Assembly: GCA_037074615.1 (NCBI GenBank)
Contig: CM073551.1
Coordinates: forward strand, 17,483,750 to 17,547,749
Reading direction: 5' to 3'
Length of the DNA stretch: 64,000 nt
Source: Leucaena leucocephala
Lineage: Eukaryota; Streptophyta; Magnoliopsida; Fabales; Fabaceae
Shown here: positions 22,957-33,299 of the stretch, in pieces
How positions within the stretch are numbered: the stretch's first letter is position 1
Layout of the letters: every line of letters starts with the position of its first letter
The notes under the pieces: model-generated
What the model was told of the DNA's origin: nothing
Database searches by the model: none
What the model saw: only the letters and a program-made list of their open reading frames with translations
Program-made: the position numbers and the translations under genes

Positions 22957-24153
22957 CTACAGAGTCACACGAGGAATCTGAGAGTATGTTCTTTCTTCTC
23001 TGTTATGCTTTGCTTTTATTTCTTCTGCACATCTTAGAGTTCTTTCAATGTGGTATCCTCCTCCAATGCTAACTTCTCTCTCTAAATGACAGCAATAACT
23101 CTCAAACACACTCACATTTACATGCAACTTGAAACCCATCAAGAATAGAAATTCAAGCTCCAAGTTGTTCAATTCTTTCGTTGTCAAGCCACCAACTCTT
23201 GCAAAGTATGAATTTCTGTAATTCCTGTCATATCAAAGAGGGAGTTTTTTTCCCTTGTTAGTCCATTTTGCTCTGTTTCAACTCATAATAAGTCACATAA
23301 ACATCATCCACCAAAATCTTGGTGGCCTAACATACACACAAGCACCGATTGGGACTGAAAGCTATAGACTTTGTCTCATTTTAAGAAACCACTTACCAAA
23401 TATTTAGCTAGAACAAAGCTTTTGCCCTCTCAAATTGATGGAAATTCAGTGAAATTTCCCATTTTTTCAGACATCTTTCAATTCAGTCCCCATAATTGAA
23501 AAACACAGATAATACTGTTCTGAATTCAATTTTCCCCATATGTCAGATACAGATAGCTAATTAATTACTCACTCAAACTCAATGTTCATGTCAGAAACCA
23601 GTAAAATTGATCACACAAACTCACAAAAGTAGGTTTAACCCAGTAAAGACTGCGAAAAGATTATGTATATAACGTGTTTGTGTAAATTCCAAAGAGAAAG
23701 AAATTGAGAGGAAGAAGAAATTACTCACATGTCTTCGACATACTTATGAGCGACCATGATAGTTGTAATGAGAAGCCTGTGTACATTTCTGGCATTGATT
23801 CGAAACTCAGGATTGTTGTGGCAGAATCGATCGATATAGACATAAGCGACGACATAGACGGAAGGGCCAGCACGAGTGTAGCGAAAGATTCTCTCGAGGT
23901 AAGATTGAATGGTCATGTCAGGGATCTCTCTGCAATCGAAGATGTCGGTGGTGGTGGGGGCTCTGGACAAAGCCCAAGAACAGTTCTTGACGATTCTCTG
24001 AGTTCGAGCCATGCTCCTCTCGATTAGAGAAGCTAGCACGTTTATGACTAATGGGGTGCTTGAATCTTGCTGGTATGTGTGGGAATACAAGTCAGAACGA
24101 AGCTTTCTTGGGGAAATTATCAGAGAGGAAGAAGAAGAAGAAGAAGAAGCCAT
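22957..24153 (-). CDS. U/P-type cyclin (CYCU2-like), two exons, 230 aa
   Basis: Small cyclin predicted to bind and activate a cyclin-dependent kinase in the nucleus. Plant U/P cyclins are linked to phosphate-, hormone- and meristem-related cell-cycle control. Exon 1 is 24153-23729 and exon 2 is 23224-22957, with a GT-AG intron splitting codon 142. The ATG at 24153 is chosen because a TATA box lies about 80 bp upstream; the frame stays open further up but only by passing through that TATA box. Residues 3-10 are all serine. PLVINVLASLIERSMAR (34-50), IFDCREIPDMTIQSYLERIF (71-90), RYTRAGPSVYVVAYVYIDRF (91-110), NVHRLLITTIM (123-133), YVEDMNYRNSYFARVGGL and LELEFLFLMGFKLHVNVSVF form the cyclin box. 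The tail CCHLEREVSIGGGYHIE matches the Arabidopsis CYCU2 subgroup. AHKYVED replaces the usual ASKYVED. Confidence 0.95.
24127..24149. repeat. (GAA)n trinucleotide run encoding poly-serine
   Basis: On the coding (minus) strand this is a TCT/TTC repeat giving eight serines directly after Met-Ala of the cyclin. It is likely to vary in length. Confidence 0.8.
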
Positions 24154-24230
24154 GGATGAAAGAAGGAGGAGGTTGGGAAAGGTATTGTTGGTGGGCTTTT
24201 GGTAGCGTTGAAGGATTTTGGGGAATGGGA

Positions 24231-24242
24231 TTATATATATAC
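24231..24242 (-). promoter_or_regulatory. Probable TATA box of the cyclin gene
   Basis: Minus-strand TATATATATAAT, 78-89 bp upstream of the cyclin ATG, inside a GC-richer context (GCTCTTG upstream, CCC downstream). Confidence 0.6.
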
Positions 24243-24299
24243 AAGAGCGGTGACCCCCGAACATAGAAGACAGAGAGACACTTGGGGGGGGAGTGAGGT

Positions 24300-26710
24300 A
24301 CTGAAAAAATTCTTACTTTAGTGAAAAAGAATATGAAAGTGGGGAAATATTATTATATTTTTATTTTATTTTATTTTACTCAGTTTTGCCAACAGTAAAA
24401 GAACGTTTATGATCGTATATACACAAGTGGTGGAGGAAGCATATGAAATTCTCTTCGAGTAATTTTATTTATTTTTGAGCATTTTTTCACTTAATAATTC
24501 ATTTTGCATTAATGAAATTTGTGTGTATGTATAATACGAAATTCATAAAAAAAATCATATTATTTATAAGTAATAAAAGTATGACTTACTTAGGACTTCA
24601 TACAAACAAAACATGAGATTGATATTCTTTTTTTATATATAATATGAGATTGATATTCTAATTATGTCTTTTATAACTTTTTATTCGAACACATAATTTA
24701 GAGAAGAAAAAAGAATGATAATCAGCCATAGTTGAGTTGAATATTAAGAAATTGATTTCACATTCTATGAAAAGAATAAAATAAAACTATACTAAAGGGG
24801 CATTGTTCAATTGAAAATATAACTAACTTGATCCCAATATAATCCAAATTGATTGATAATATTAAACTAGTATGAAATATAACATATATATAGAATAATT
24901 TTTTTTCTTTTTGGAGAAAAAGGGGAAAAGTCTCCTAATGTTAATTTTATTAATAAGAAAATTAATAAGAATGATCTGATAATTTTTTGTACACAAAAAT
25001 TATTAATATTTTATAAATTTTAATGAGAGATTTTATCTCTCCTAATACATACCTGTGTCTTCTTTAAAATTTAAATTTAGAATTTAGAAAAATTTAATAG
25101 AATTTTATAACGTTAAATAACGGCTGTGTTAGTAAAAAAAAAAATAGAATGTGATAAGGACGAAAGGAACGAGGGTGGAAGGTTGAAGTTAAAATGAAGA
25201 GCATAATTAATTAATTGAAGATATGAAGGAGTGAGAATAATAGCTGTGGCATCAGGTACAGCAAGCTGTCTTGATTTATTTTCTATAATACAAATAAATA
25301 CAAATTGCTTTCTTTTGCCTTGCCATGTTGCTTCCTCCATGGAATGATGATGGCCCTCGCCGACAGTTGTGAAGGGCAGGGGTAAGACTGTAATTTCAAC
25401 CTAGCTAAAATGAAAATGGTCCCACCATAATTAGACTCTTGCCGTCCTCATTTAATAAATACCCTCCCGACAAGTTATAAGCATTTGGATTCATCAGTCT
25501 CTGGCTTCTTTTCTTTTTTTTAATAAAAAAAATATAATAACACTAGAATTTATTAGACACTCTCATTTGAAATTATAGAGAAATACAATAGTTATTAAAG
25601 TAAATATAAAACTAAAATCTATTTTATCTTATAAAATTATATTTTTTTTGTCAAAATATTCTTATATATGATTGCATATATTAGGAGGTTTTTTTTAAAA
25701 GTAACTCAAATATATATGATTAAATAAGTATTTTAAAAAAATTAATATATAATTATTATAAATAAATAATTTAACTAATTTTTTTAATCTATATAAAGTA
25801 GTTAAATAAATCTTATTAAGATAAGGTAATATACATTACTCCATGGGACTAAATGAACTTTTCTATAAAGTATGGGCACAAAACACCGGGGTAGGAAGAT
25901 GAGAGGAGCTTGGAAACTCTAAGAACTCTAAGAACTCTAGGAACCTTTTATTATTTTTTATAAGAGTTAGTTAAATATTTATTTTTTAATAAATACATAT
26001 ATCTTCTTATTTAGATAATTTTATTGAAAGTATTATCAAATATTTAATATAAATATTTTTTTAACAAAAATTTAAATATTAATTCGTCATATTATAAAAG
26101 GTTAATTATTCTATTAGATCAAACACTAATAGTAGTTGAATGTTTTTTTTATTGATAATTTATTTTAATTATCAACATAAATTTTTATTATTTTATATAG
26201 CGATATTTATTATTCTTCTCGTTATATTATGTGCAACCAGTCAAAAAACTTTCTCTGCACAAATAATTAAAAAAGAGATGGCTTAGAAAAAGAATTAATT
26301 TAACTAATATTTTTAATCTATATAAATTTGTTATTTAAATTCTGTATTTAGAACGTAATAAAGTACATTAGAGTCAATTAAGCCATATATTTAATTAATT
26401 ATATTTTTTAATTAATGAATAATATAAAAATCAACGCTCAGATCTACACTACGTTGTTGTACTTACCACACGTGCAACTGGTTTGGCTCTGACTTAGGCG
26501 TACGCTCTCGGTTTCCCAACTTGCTTTCACTCCCACGTGCTTCTTCTTCTTCTCGGTTGTTTCTTCAGGAGTGTGATTCCCCAGGAACCTGTAACTTAAC
26601 TTATTTTTTAAGACATTTATTAGTCAAATTCAATATATCTTATAATATTTGATTAACTCTTTAATTAACTTTTCCTTACCTGTTTCACTACAAGTTCTTG
26701 CATCCCCAGT
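24300..26710. other. Intergenic DNA upstream of the cyclin gene
   Basis: Mostly AT-rich. Two CACGTG G-box cores (in CACACGTGCA near 26469 and CCCACGTGCT near 26534) sit in a GC-richer island about 2.3 kb upstream of the cyclin. An open frame on the minus strand at 25113-25340 resembles no known protein. Confidence 0.4.
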
Positions 26711-26714
26711 TAGT

Positions 26715-27185
26715 TATTGAGCCCGTTTAGATAAAAATTTAAAACAATATTTAAAAAAAAAAATTTAGATAATTTTTAAAAAATAGCTTATAAAAAAGAG
26801 TTTATAAAAAAAATTTTAAAAAAAAAGTGTTTAGAAAATTATTAATAGAATAGTTTTTGTGGTTGGTAAATTACTAAAAAAACTATAATTTTATTAAAAG
26901 TAGGAAAAAAGAGAGATGGTGGAGAAGAGAAAGGAGAAATGGTATAGAAGAGAGAGGAAAGAGGGTATAAGAAAAAGTAAGGGTAAAATAGTAATTAGAT
27001 AGTTTATAAACTTTTTAACTGTTCTAAAAACTAGTCTGAGTAACTTATTTAAAATATTATTTTTAAACTATAGTTTTGTTTAATTTTTTTAAATAAATAT
27101 GATTATTTATTTTAAATTTTTTAAAATTTAAATTAAGTCAAACAAAAAATTAAAACTGTGGTTTGGTTTCCAAACACACACATTA
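26715..27185 (+). mobile_element. MITE-like element, family D, copy 1
   Basis: Begins near CCCGTTTAGATAAAAATTTA and ends near TGGTTTGGTTTCCAAACACA, giving rough terminal inversion (CGTTTAGATAA versus TGTTTGGAAAC). The core GGTGGAGAAGAGAAAGGAGA ... GGGTAAAATAGTAATTAGAT recurs inverted at 38968-39442. No coding. hAT-like or Mutator-like; exact ends unresolved. Confidence 0.55.
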
Positions 27186-27189
27186 TGAA

Positions 27190-28380
27190 TACGCGTATGA
27201 GGTAGAGCAAAGCAGCTAAAGGCGAGGTCAAAAAAGTTGTTAGTTTAGTTGGAAACTGTGACCATTTATCTTGAAACTTTGTTGGTAAATAACTTCTAAA
27301 CATTTTTACAAGTAGTGATTTGTTAAACCTATTTCCAGTTTGGTTATTTTATTTCTTTAAGGTAGGGAAAAATGAAATGATTACTGAATTGGTTGAAGAA
27401 TAATTGGGGGTTATTAGTCTAACCAGAATTGACCCTAAATTGATCACGATTAAAAAATTAATAATATAAAAAATATTTATATATAAATCATGAAAAATGG
27501 CATAATTAAATAAAAATATATTAATCTATAAATCAATAGAACATTCAAACATAAATCATATATAATTTAATAAAACAGAATTATTAAAATATAAATTTAA
27601 AGAATTACTATTTTTTAAAATCATAAAATAATATTATTTTAGGTTCTAAAAGGTAAAAATATATAAAATCTAATAGTCACATATTTTTTTAGTTCAAATG
27701 GTTGACTAAATCAATCAAATGACTAAATCATTAATCTCGCCAATTGGTCTAATCCAATTTTTAATACAATAGTTTGTCCATTTAAAAGTCCTTTCCCACA
27801 AAAATCAAGGCAGTCTTTATGAGAAATTTTTATTAGATCCAATGAAATTGGTTAAGTTGAAATGAAGAGAGATATAAACAAAAATTTTAATTTTAGAATA
27901 TCAACATGTTAGAAATGGGGCTATTTTATAATTCAAATAATGTTTTTATTTATTTATTTATTTATTTATTTTTAAAGAAAAAAGCAGCAAACTATGGAAA
28001 GTATATGTGTGGGCATGGAGTAGTGGGGACTATGACATCAAAACAATAACTGAGACTTCGATTTCTTTGTCTCCTGCTTTTCCTCTTTCATCCTCTATTC
28101 GTATTTTCAAGTACCAAAATTAGGAACCGACACCCATAATTCATGCACCATCTTTATTAAATTTGTTTATTGTTTAATTAAAAATAAAATAATGAGGAAA
28201 AAATAAATAAATTTAAATATGCTAATTTTGATTTTCATCATGGCCAGAGATCATCACAAAGGTTTTGGCTTGTCGTTAAGTTGACCAAAAGCAGACACAA
28301 ATCTGAATCAGACACACAAATCTATAAGGCTGGAAGTATTATTTTGGATCTTGCAAGCTCACTCGCACTCGTGCACTCAC
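27190..28380. other. Intergenic DNA with a (TTTA)n microsatellite
   Basis: Nothing coding supported. A tetranucleotide TTTA run lies at about 27947-27972. Confidence 0.5.
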
Positions 28381-28390
28381 TTTCTTGTGT

Positions 28391-28570
28391 CTATATAATA
28401 TTAATTATATTATTCACATCTTCTTCTGTATGCTTGAAACTTCTGAGAACCTCTCAGTGAAGCTGAAGAAGAAAAACAATGTCCTCTCCTCAGAATCTCC
28501 CATTGGATTCCTTACAGATCTGATTATATTGCTTTGCAGTCATATGTATTCGATGGACATATGGTATTAA
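28391..28570 (+). other. Possible promoter and first exon of an unidentified small gene
   Basis: A TATA-like CTATATAATATT near 28391 is followed at 28430 by an ATG frame encoding MLETSENLSVKLKKKNNVLS, then SESPIGFLTDLIILLC, ending soon after. The codon-like composition and TATA spacing are suggestive, but no family is recognised and no continuing exon was found downstream. It may be a truncated gene start or chance. A second, short ATG frame (MSSPQNLPLDSLQI) overlaps it. Confidence 0.25.
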
Positions 28571-28599
28571 AATTTAATTTCGGTGTGTCCATCGTACCA

Positions 28600-30500
28600 G
28601 TGTAACTAAAATATGTCGTTTAATAATTTTATTAAGTATTTTGTTTTTGAATTTTCTCGATCGTTTATTTTTGCCTACAGTGACTTTTTTTGTAATGTTT
28701 TTAAACAAAAACTTAAGAATATATATCCAAAAGATTTATATCTGCTTAAACTGAAGTGCTTATCAGCTTAAAGAACAAAAAATTTAAATATATATTAACT
28801 TTTTTAATTTTGATAATCCTTTTCCCTTTTAAAATAAAACAGTACATGAAATGAAAATAATCTGTTACTGTTCATATAAAAATATTTTATTCCATATAAA
28901 GCTTAAGATTTTAATTTCTTAATTTTATATATTTAAAATTAAAATTAAAATTCTGCGTCCACAACTAATAAATGCGAAGAAAGTACTAAATCAAAATAAT
29001 ACTAATGAATTGAGAGGTACCAATGACTTCTCAAACTCTGAGTCACCTCATAGTCCACTTTCCTAGGAAGAACATGAACTGAGGAGGGTGATTTAATTCC
29101 TGGTGGCTTTGTCCCTTTAATTCCTGTTTATTGCAATTTTTTTAAAAAAATAAATTTATTTTTTTCTCAACAACGTAAAAAACTTTCAAGAAAAATTAAA
29201 AATGGCTGCTTAAAATCTCCTATTTAATTGTCTTGCAAAATTGTTATAGAATTATAAATTCAAAAGGACAATGAAATTTTATTTTATTTAAATCTACAAA
29301 TTTATCAAAAATAAAAATTTTGGAAGAGGAATTCGCATCTTTAATAATTATTTTATTATACTGTGTTATTGTTAAATATTGTTGATTATCTTTTTAATTA
29401 TTATATTATCTATGGAGATAAACATATTTATAAAATATAAATTTACTTTTATTTCATTTTTCATTCTATTTTTATTTTTAAATAACTATTCTCTAAACAA
29501 CCCCATAACTCTTCAATCAAATAAAATAATTATAGATAGATAAAAATGTTCTTACACATGGAAATATATTAGTTTTTGATATATTGGGAAAGTTTGAACT
29601 CTTGACCTCCTCAAATTTATCCTTATCGTTAGATGACCAAATGGAAAATATTTGTTATTATTATTGTCATTACTTGTCACTTTCTTCAGTACAAAATAAA
29701 ATATTATTTTATTATTTTCACTCTAAAGCTATCACACATTTTATCCAAATAAACACATTTCTAACCTCTTCGAATGTTAAATATTATTAAGAATCAAACT
29801 ATTTTTTTCGTTATACATGGATACCTTCAATCATTATTGAACAATTCCTGTTAAAAGTATAATGTTGTTTGAAATTGAAAAGAAAACTACCCTCATATAT
29901 ATGTGGAAGAGAGAATGTTTGGTGGAGAAGTGAAAATTAAGTTAAATGTGAGAATTAAATATAGGGAGATATAATTAATATTAATAATTAAATTGAGGTA
30001 AAATGGAAAATTAAAAAAAAATTGAAACAACTTCTAAATATCTCTTATAAAAAGGAACATGTCAAACAGTAAAAAATATTGATTCCACCCTTGCTTCCAG
30101 TTTTTCCCTCCCCACTTTTAGCTTACCAAACAGGGCGTTAGTTGTGTAACATTTATGAATTTATGGGGTGTTTGAATTAGCTTACTTTGAGCAATTTGAG
30201 TAATCTTATGCTGTACGAAATAAAATATGTGAAGAGAATTTTATCAATAATTTTTTTGGACCTATAACAGAATAACTACAAATACAACAAACATAGATAT
30301 GTCCAGCAAACTAATTAAATCCTACCTAAAAGCTTTCTGTTTATATAATCTATATGCATCGAAAATTTAGCTAATTAAAGAAAATAAAGACCGCATCTAG
30401 GGAGAAATTATAAACATATCAATATAGTATCCATAACAAAATTTATATCAAATCATTGCATGGAATGCAAATAAATAAATAAATAAATTTTTTAGTAGAA
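28600..30500. other. Intergenic DNA
   Basis: No gene supported. The interval 29866-30145, starting GTTGTTTGAAATTGAAAAG and ending with the inverse of AACGCCCTGTTTGGTAAGC, may be a MITE, but its ends are unclear. Confidence 0.4.
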
Positions 30501-30690
30501 ATAGGAAGTATAATTTAGCTGATAACTTATAAACTAATCCTCCCAAGATATAGAAATTATTAAAGTGAGTTTTGCCTTTGTCAACAAAATATTTTTATAT
30601 ACGCATAGCCTAATTTAAAATTAAGATATCATATTTAAAGAATCCAAATATTTATCAGGAGCCAAACTTTGTTAGTAAAAAAATATTTTA
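30500..30690 (-). mobile_element. SINE-like family B, copy
   Basis: The plus strand carries ACTAATCCTCCCAAGATATA, TTAAAGTGAGTTTTGCCTTT and AAGATATCATATTTAAAGAA, matching the reverse of the family B members at 58652-58840 and 37205-37395. Target duplications were not identified. Confidence 0.55.
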
Positions 30691-31146
30691 TTATAAAAAA
30701 TACCACTAACACTGGGGTCAAGAAGTTCGGTTATTCTTTTGGTCCACATTCAGCATCATCATATCATATTTTGATCCCAAAATAGAGAAATTTTTTTTTT
30801 TAGGTAAACCTAAGATATTTACTATAAAAAATAGTGATTAATCTCTTCGTACTATAGACCGGCCACTAATCACCATTTTTTTTGTTACAAACTAATCAGC
30901 ATATTTTGATCCCAAAGGAGAGAGTTTTTTTTTTTGGTACAACAAAGGAGAGAAAAATTAATTATTCGGTTGCTAATTATATTTTGGGCTGTTAATCAAA
31001 AACATTATTTTGGGCCTAAAGTCCATGTAGAACATGAGGCTTTCTGGTTCTAGCTATTTTCCTCTTATTTTGGGCCTATAAAAATATGTTCCTTTATACC
31101 CCAAAATAAGGAGTACTTTTTCTTCCTTTTCCAACAATTTTAAATT

Positions 31147-31335
31147 AACAGGAGTTAATTAGAGTAGTAAGTGACTTGATATCGTTTAAGTAAAATTTTA
31201 AATTCGAGTCTTGGCGTATGCAGAAAATCCCCGCTGGGAGACTAATCCACCATAGCTAGGTGCGCGACGCGGGTCGGATCCTGATATAGTCAGGGTAAAG
31301 CTCCGGTGAACGGGGTAGGCAATAAAAAAAGATTT
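31147..31335 (+). mobile_element. SINE family A, copy 2
   Basis: Matches the 7055-7243 SINE along its length: TTAATTAGAGTAGTAAGTGA head, TTCGAGTCTTGGCGTATGCA in the B-box region, GGTGCGCGACGCGGGTCGGA body, GGGGTAGGCAATAAAAAAAG tail. The A-box region is more mutated. No clear target duplication seen. Confidence 0.8.
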
Positions 31336-31575
31336 GAGGAGAATTTTATTTCTTTCTTTCTTTAATTGGATTTTCTTTTGAGTGAAGAATATTTTTTGCG
31401 TCATATTTTTCACATCCTTCACTTTTCTTCTTCGTTTGTTAGCTTGTTAAGGATAATTAACCTGATGAACTATTTATCACCGTTTCATTTGCCTTTTCTC
31501 TATGACATATTGGCCCTAAATTTGTGTCAAATAACTTTCAAGGAAGCTAAACATTAATGAAATTTAGTTTAACTT

Positions 31576-31607
31576 CCCCCGGGGAGGGGGTTGGGTGGGT
31601 GCTGGGG
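31576..31607 (+). other. G-quadruplex-type motif next to a CCCCCGGGG palindrome
   Basis: Five G-runs of three or more with loops of 1-4 bases (GGGGAGGGGGTTGGGTGGGT then GCTGGGG) in an otherwise AT-rich stretch. This pattern can form a stable quadruplex on the plus strand. No adjacent gene explains it. Confidence 0.7.
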
Positions 31608-32054
31608 CTAATGGTTTTGGGATTTCCAAACAACTAAAATTCACATAATATAAGTTAATCGAAGCTAAATTTGGAGTAGAGCTAGTAATATGAATTAAGC
31701 CTGTAGGCTCAATCTACCAAAAAGTGGCATGTTAGGTGGATAAAAAGATTTTTTATAAGTATTTTTTGAACTTTAAGACTGTATCTTGATTTTAGTAGAG
31801 GATCGGTGTAGAACTATAAATTTTTGCATGGATAAAAAAAAAAAAGCAACGCTTTTAGCATGTACTTGCGCAACCTGTACTTGTGGTTAGGTCATCCCCC
31901 GTTTTTTTATCTCCTTACTTAAATGAAGCGCAGCTCCAGCTCAGACGTTGCTCCTATGCTCCTCTCTACTCTTGCACTTCACTCGTAGACTCATAGTCTC
32001 ACTCTTGCATTGTGTCTCGCTTCCTAAATCTATAAATCCTCTTGTAGTCTCGCT

Positions 32055-32242
32055 TTTTTTTTCTTTTATCCACCCAGTTTATCAGAATTTTATCCCGACT
32101 ATATTCAGATTCGACCCGCGTCGCGCACCTGACTATGGTGGGTGAGTCTCCCAACGGGAATTTTCTGCATTCGCCAAGGCTCGAACTCGAGACCTCGTTT
32201 AAGCGATACCAAGTCGCTTACCACTCGAACCAACCCGTTGAT
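32055..32242 (-). mobile_element. SINE family A, copy 3
   Basis: Reverse-oriented copy. Minus-strand GGTTCGAGTGGTAAGCGACT begins the head, GAGGTCTCGAGTTCGAGCCT forms a near-consensus B box, and GGTGCGCGACGCGGGTCGAA lies in the body. Flanked by a 14-bp duplication with one mismatch (CTTGTAGTCTCGCT at 32041-32054, CTTGTAGTCTCACT at 32243-32256). Best preserved head of the three copies. Confidence 0.87.
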
Positions 32243-33074
32243 CTTGTAGTCTCACTCTTGTTTGAACGCTCACCTCTCTGATTCGTCAACTGTCGTCTTG
32301 TCCAATTGTTTAGGTCCAGTCCGTTGTCTCCTCTCTATGCAAAATATAAAAATAGTTGGTTGGCGGGTAAACCTACCTTTGTCAAACTAAGTTTGACAAT
32401 ATCAACCCACTTAGAGGTGGCTTTTTCAATCCAACTAACCATAACCCATATCTACAAGTTCCTCAGAACTTACAAATTGACCTATATTACCCTCTAGTTG
32501 AGAAGATGAATATTACATCACCACCATTTAGTCAAGCAGGATCATGGCTACTTAATCATTAAGACAATTTCATGGATGACATATGTCACTTGGATGAGCT
32601 AGTTGGGAGAAGGATATGATATGACGCGGTATATAAAAATGCGCTTATAATGTCAAAACATGCACTATATAACGCCATGATCCATTATTCAGAACAGATC
32701 ATAACACACACACGTAGACTCTAAATTATTGTCATATTTTATCAATATTCATACCAAAGATTTTCAATTTATAATAATTCGATGCATGCATATGACATGG
32801 AATCCCGTAGGTTACTCCAACCTTCGGTTAGCTAGCCAAGCTGTGAGGAAGTCTAAGTCCATAATCTAATTCACAAGAGAGATGGAAAACGGGACGGTCA
32901 TGGATGGACTCGTGCCTAAAAGGGTCAAGCTTGAAAAGTCTGCTTCCCCTAAAATATTTGCATTTTTTTAAGCTAACCCTTATATAGGCGAGTTTAGGGG
33001 CGGCCAACAGGCTTTTAGGTCATTGTACGAATTCTTAATTGTTTTTTTACATACTCTCAAAAGTGAAACAATAA

Positions 33075-33269
33075 CCAATAAAGTTTTGCACATTTAATAG
33101 ATAATTAGATTCCTTAAATATAATACCCTAAGTTTGAACTGGCCATACACATAGAAAAAGATTTTATTGAGAGAGACAAAATCTATTTCAGTTATCTCTA
33201 CACTTTGAGATGATTAGTCTCTAAATTATCCGCTAAGAGATACCACCTGATTTCTACTAAAAAAAAGTA
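33075..33269 (+). mobile_element. tRNA-like SINE, family B, copy with target duplication
   Basis: Flanked by AAACAATAA at 33066-33074 and 33270-33278. Starts CCAATAAAG; a B-box-like CCTAAGTTTGAACTGGCC follows; TTAGTCTCTAAATTATCCGC lies near the 3' end, then TTTCTACTAAAAAAAA. Same family as 58652-58840. Confidence 0.78.
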
Positions 33270-33299
33270 AAACAATAAATCTCATAAAATTCATAATTC

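Noticed and set aside
24154..24264. Upstream in-frame extension of the cyclin (MFGGHRSCIY...)
   Set aside because: It would run across the probable TATA box, and the homologous start lies at 24153.
23704..24266. Open frames on the plus strand opposite the cyclin
   Set aside because: Shadows of cyclin exon 1.
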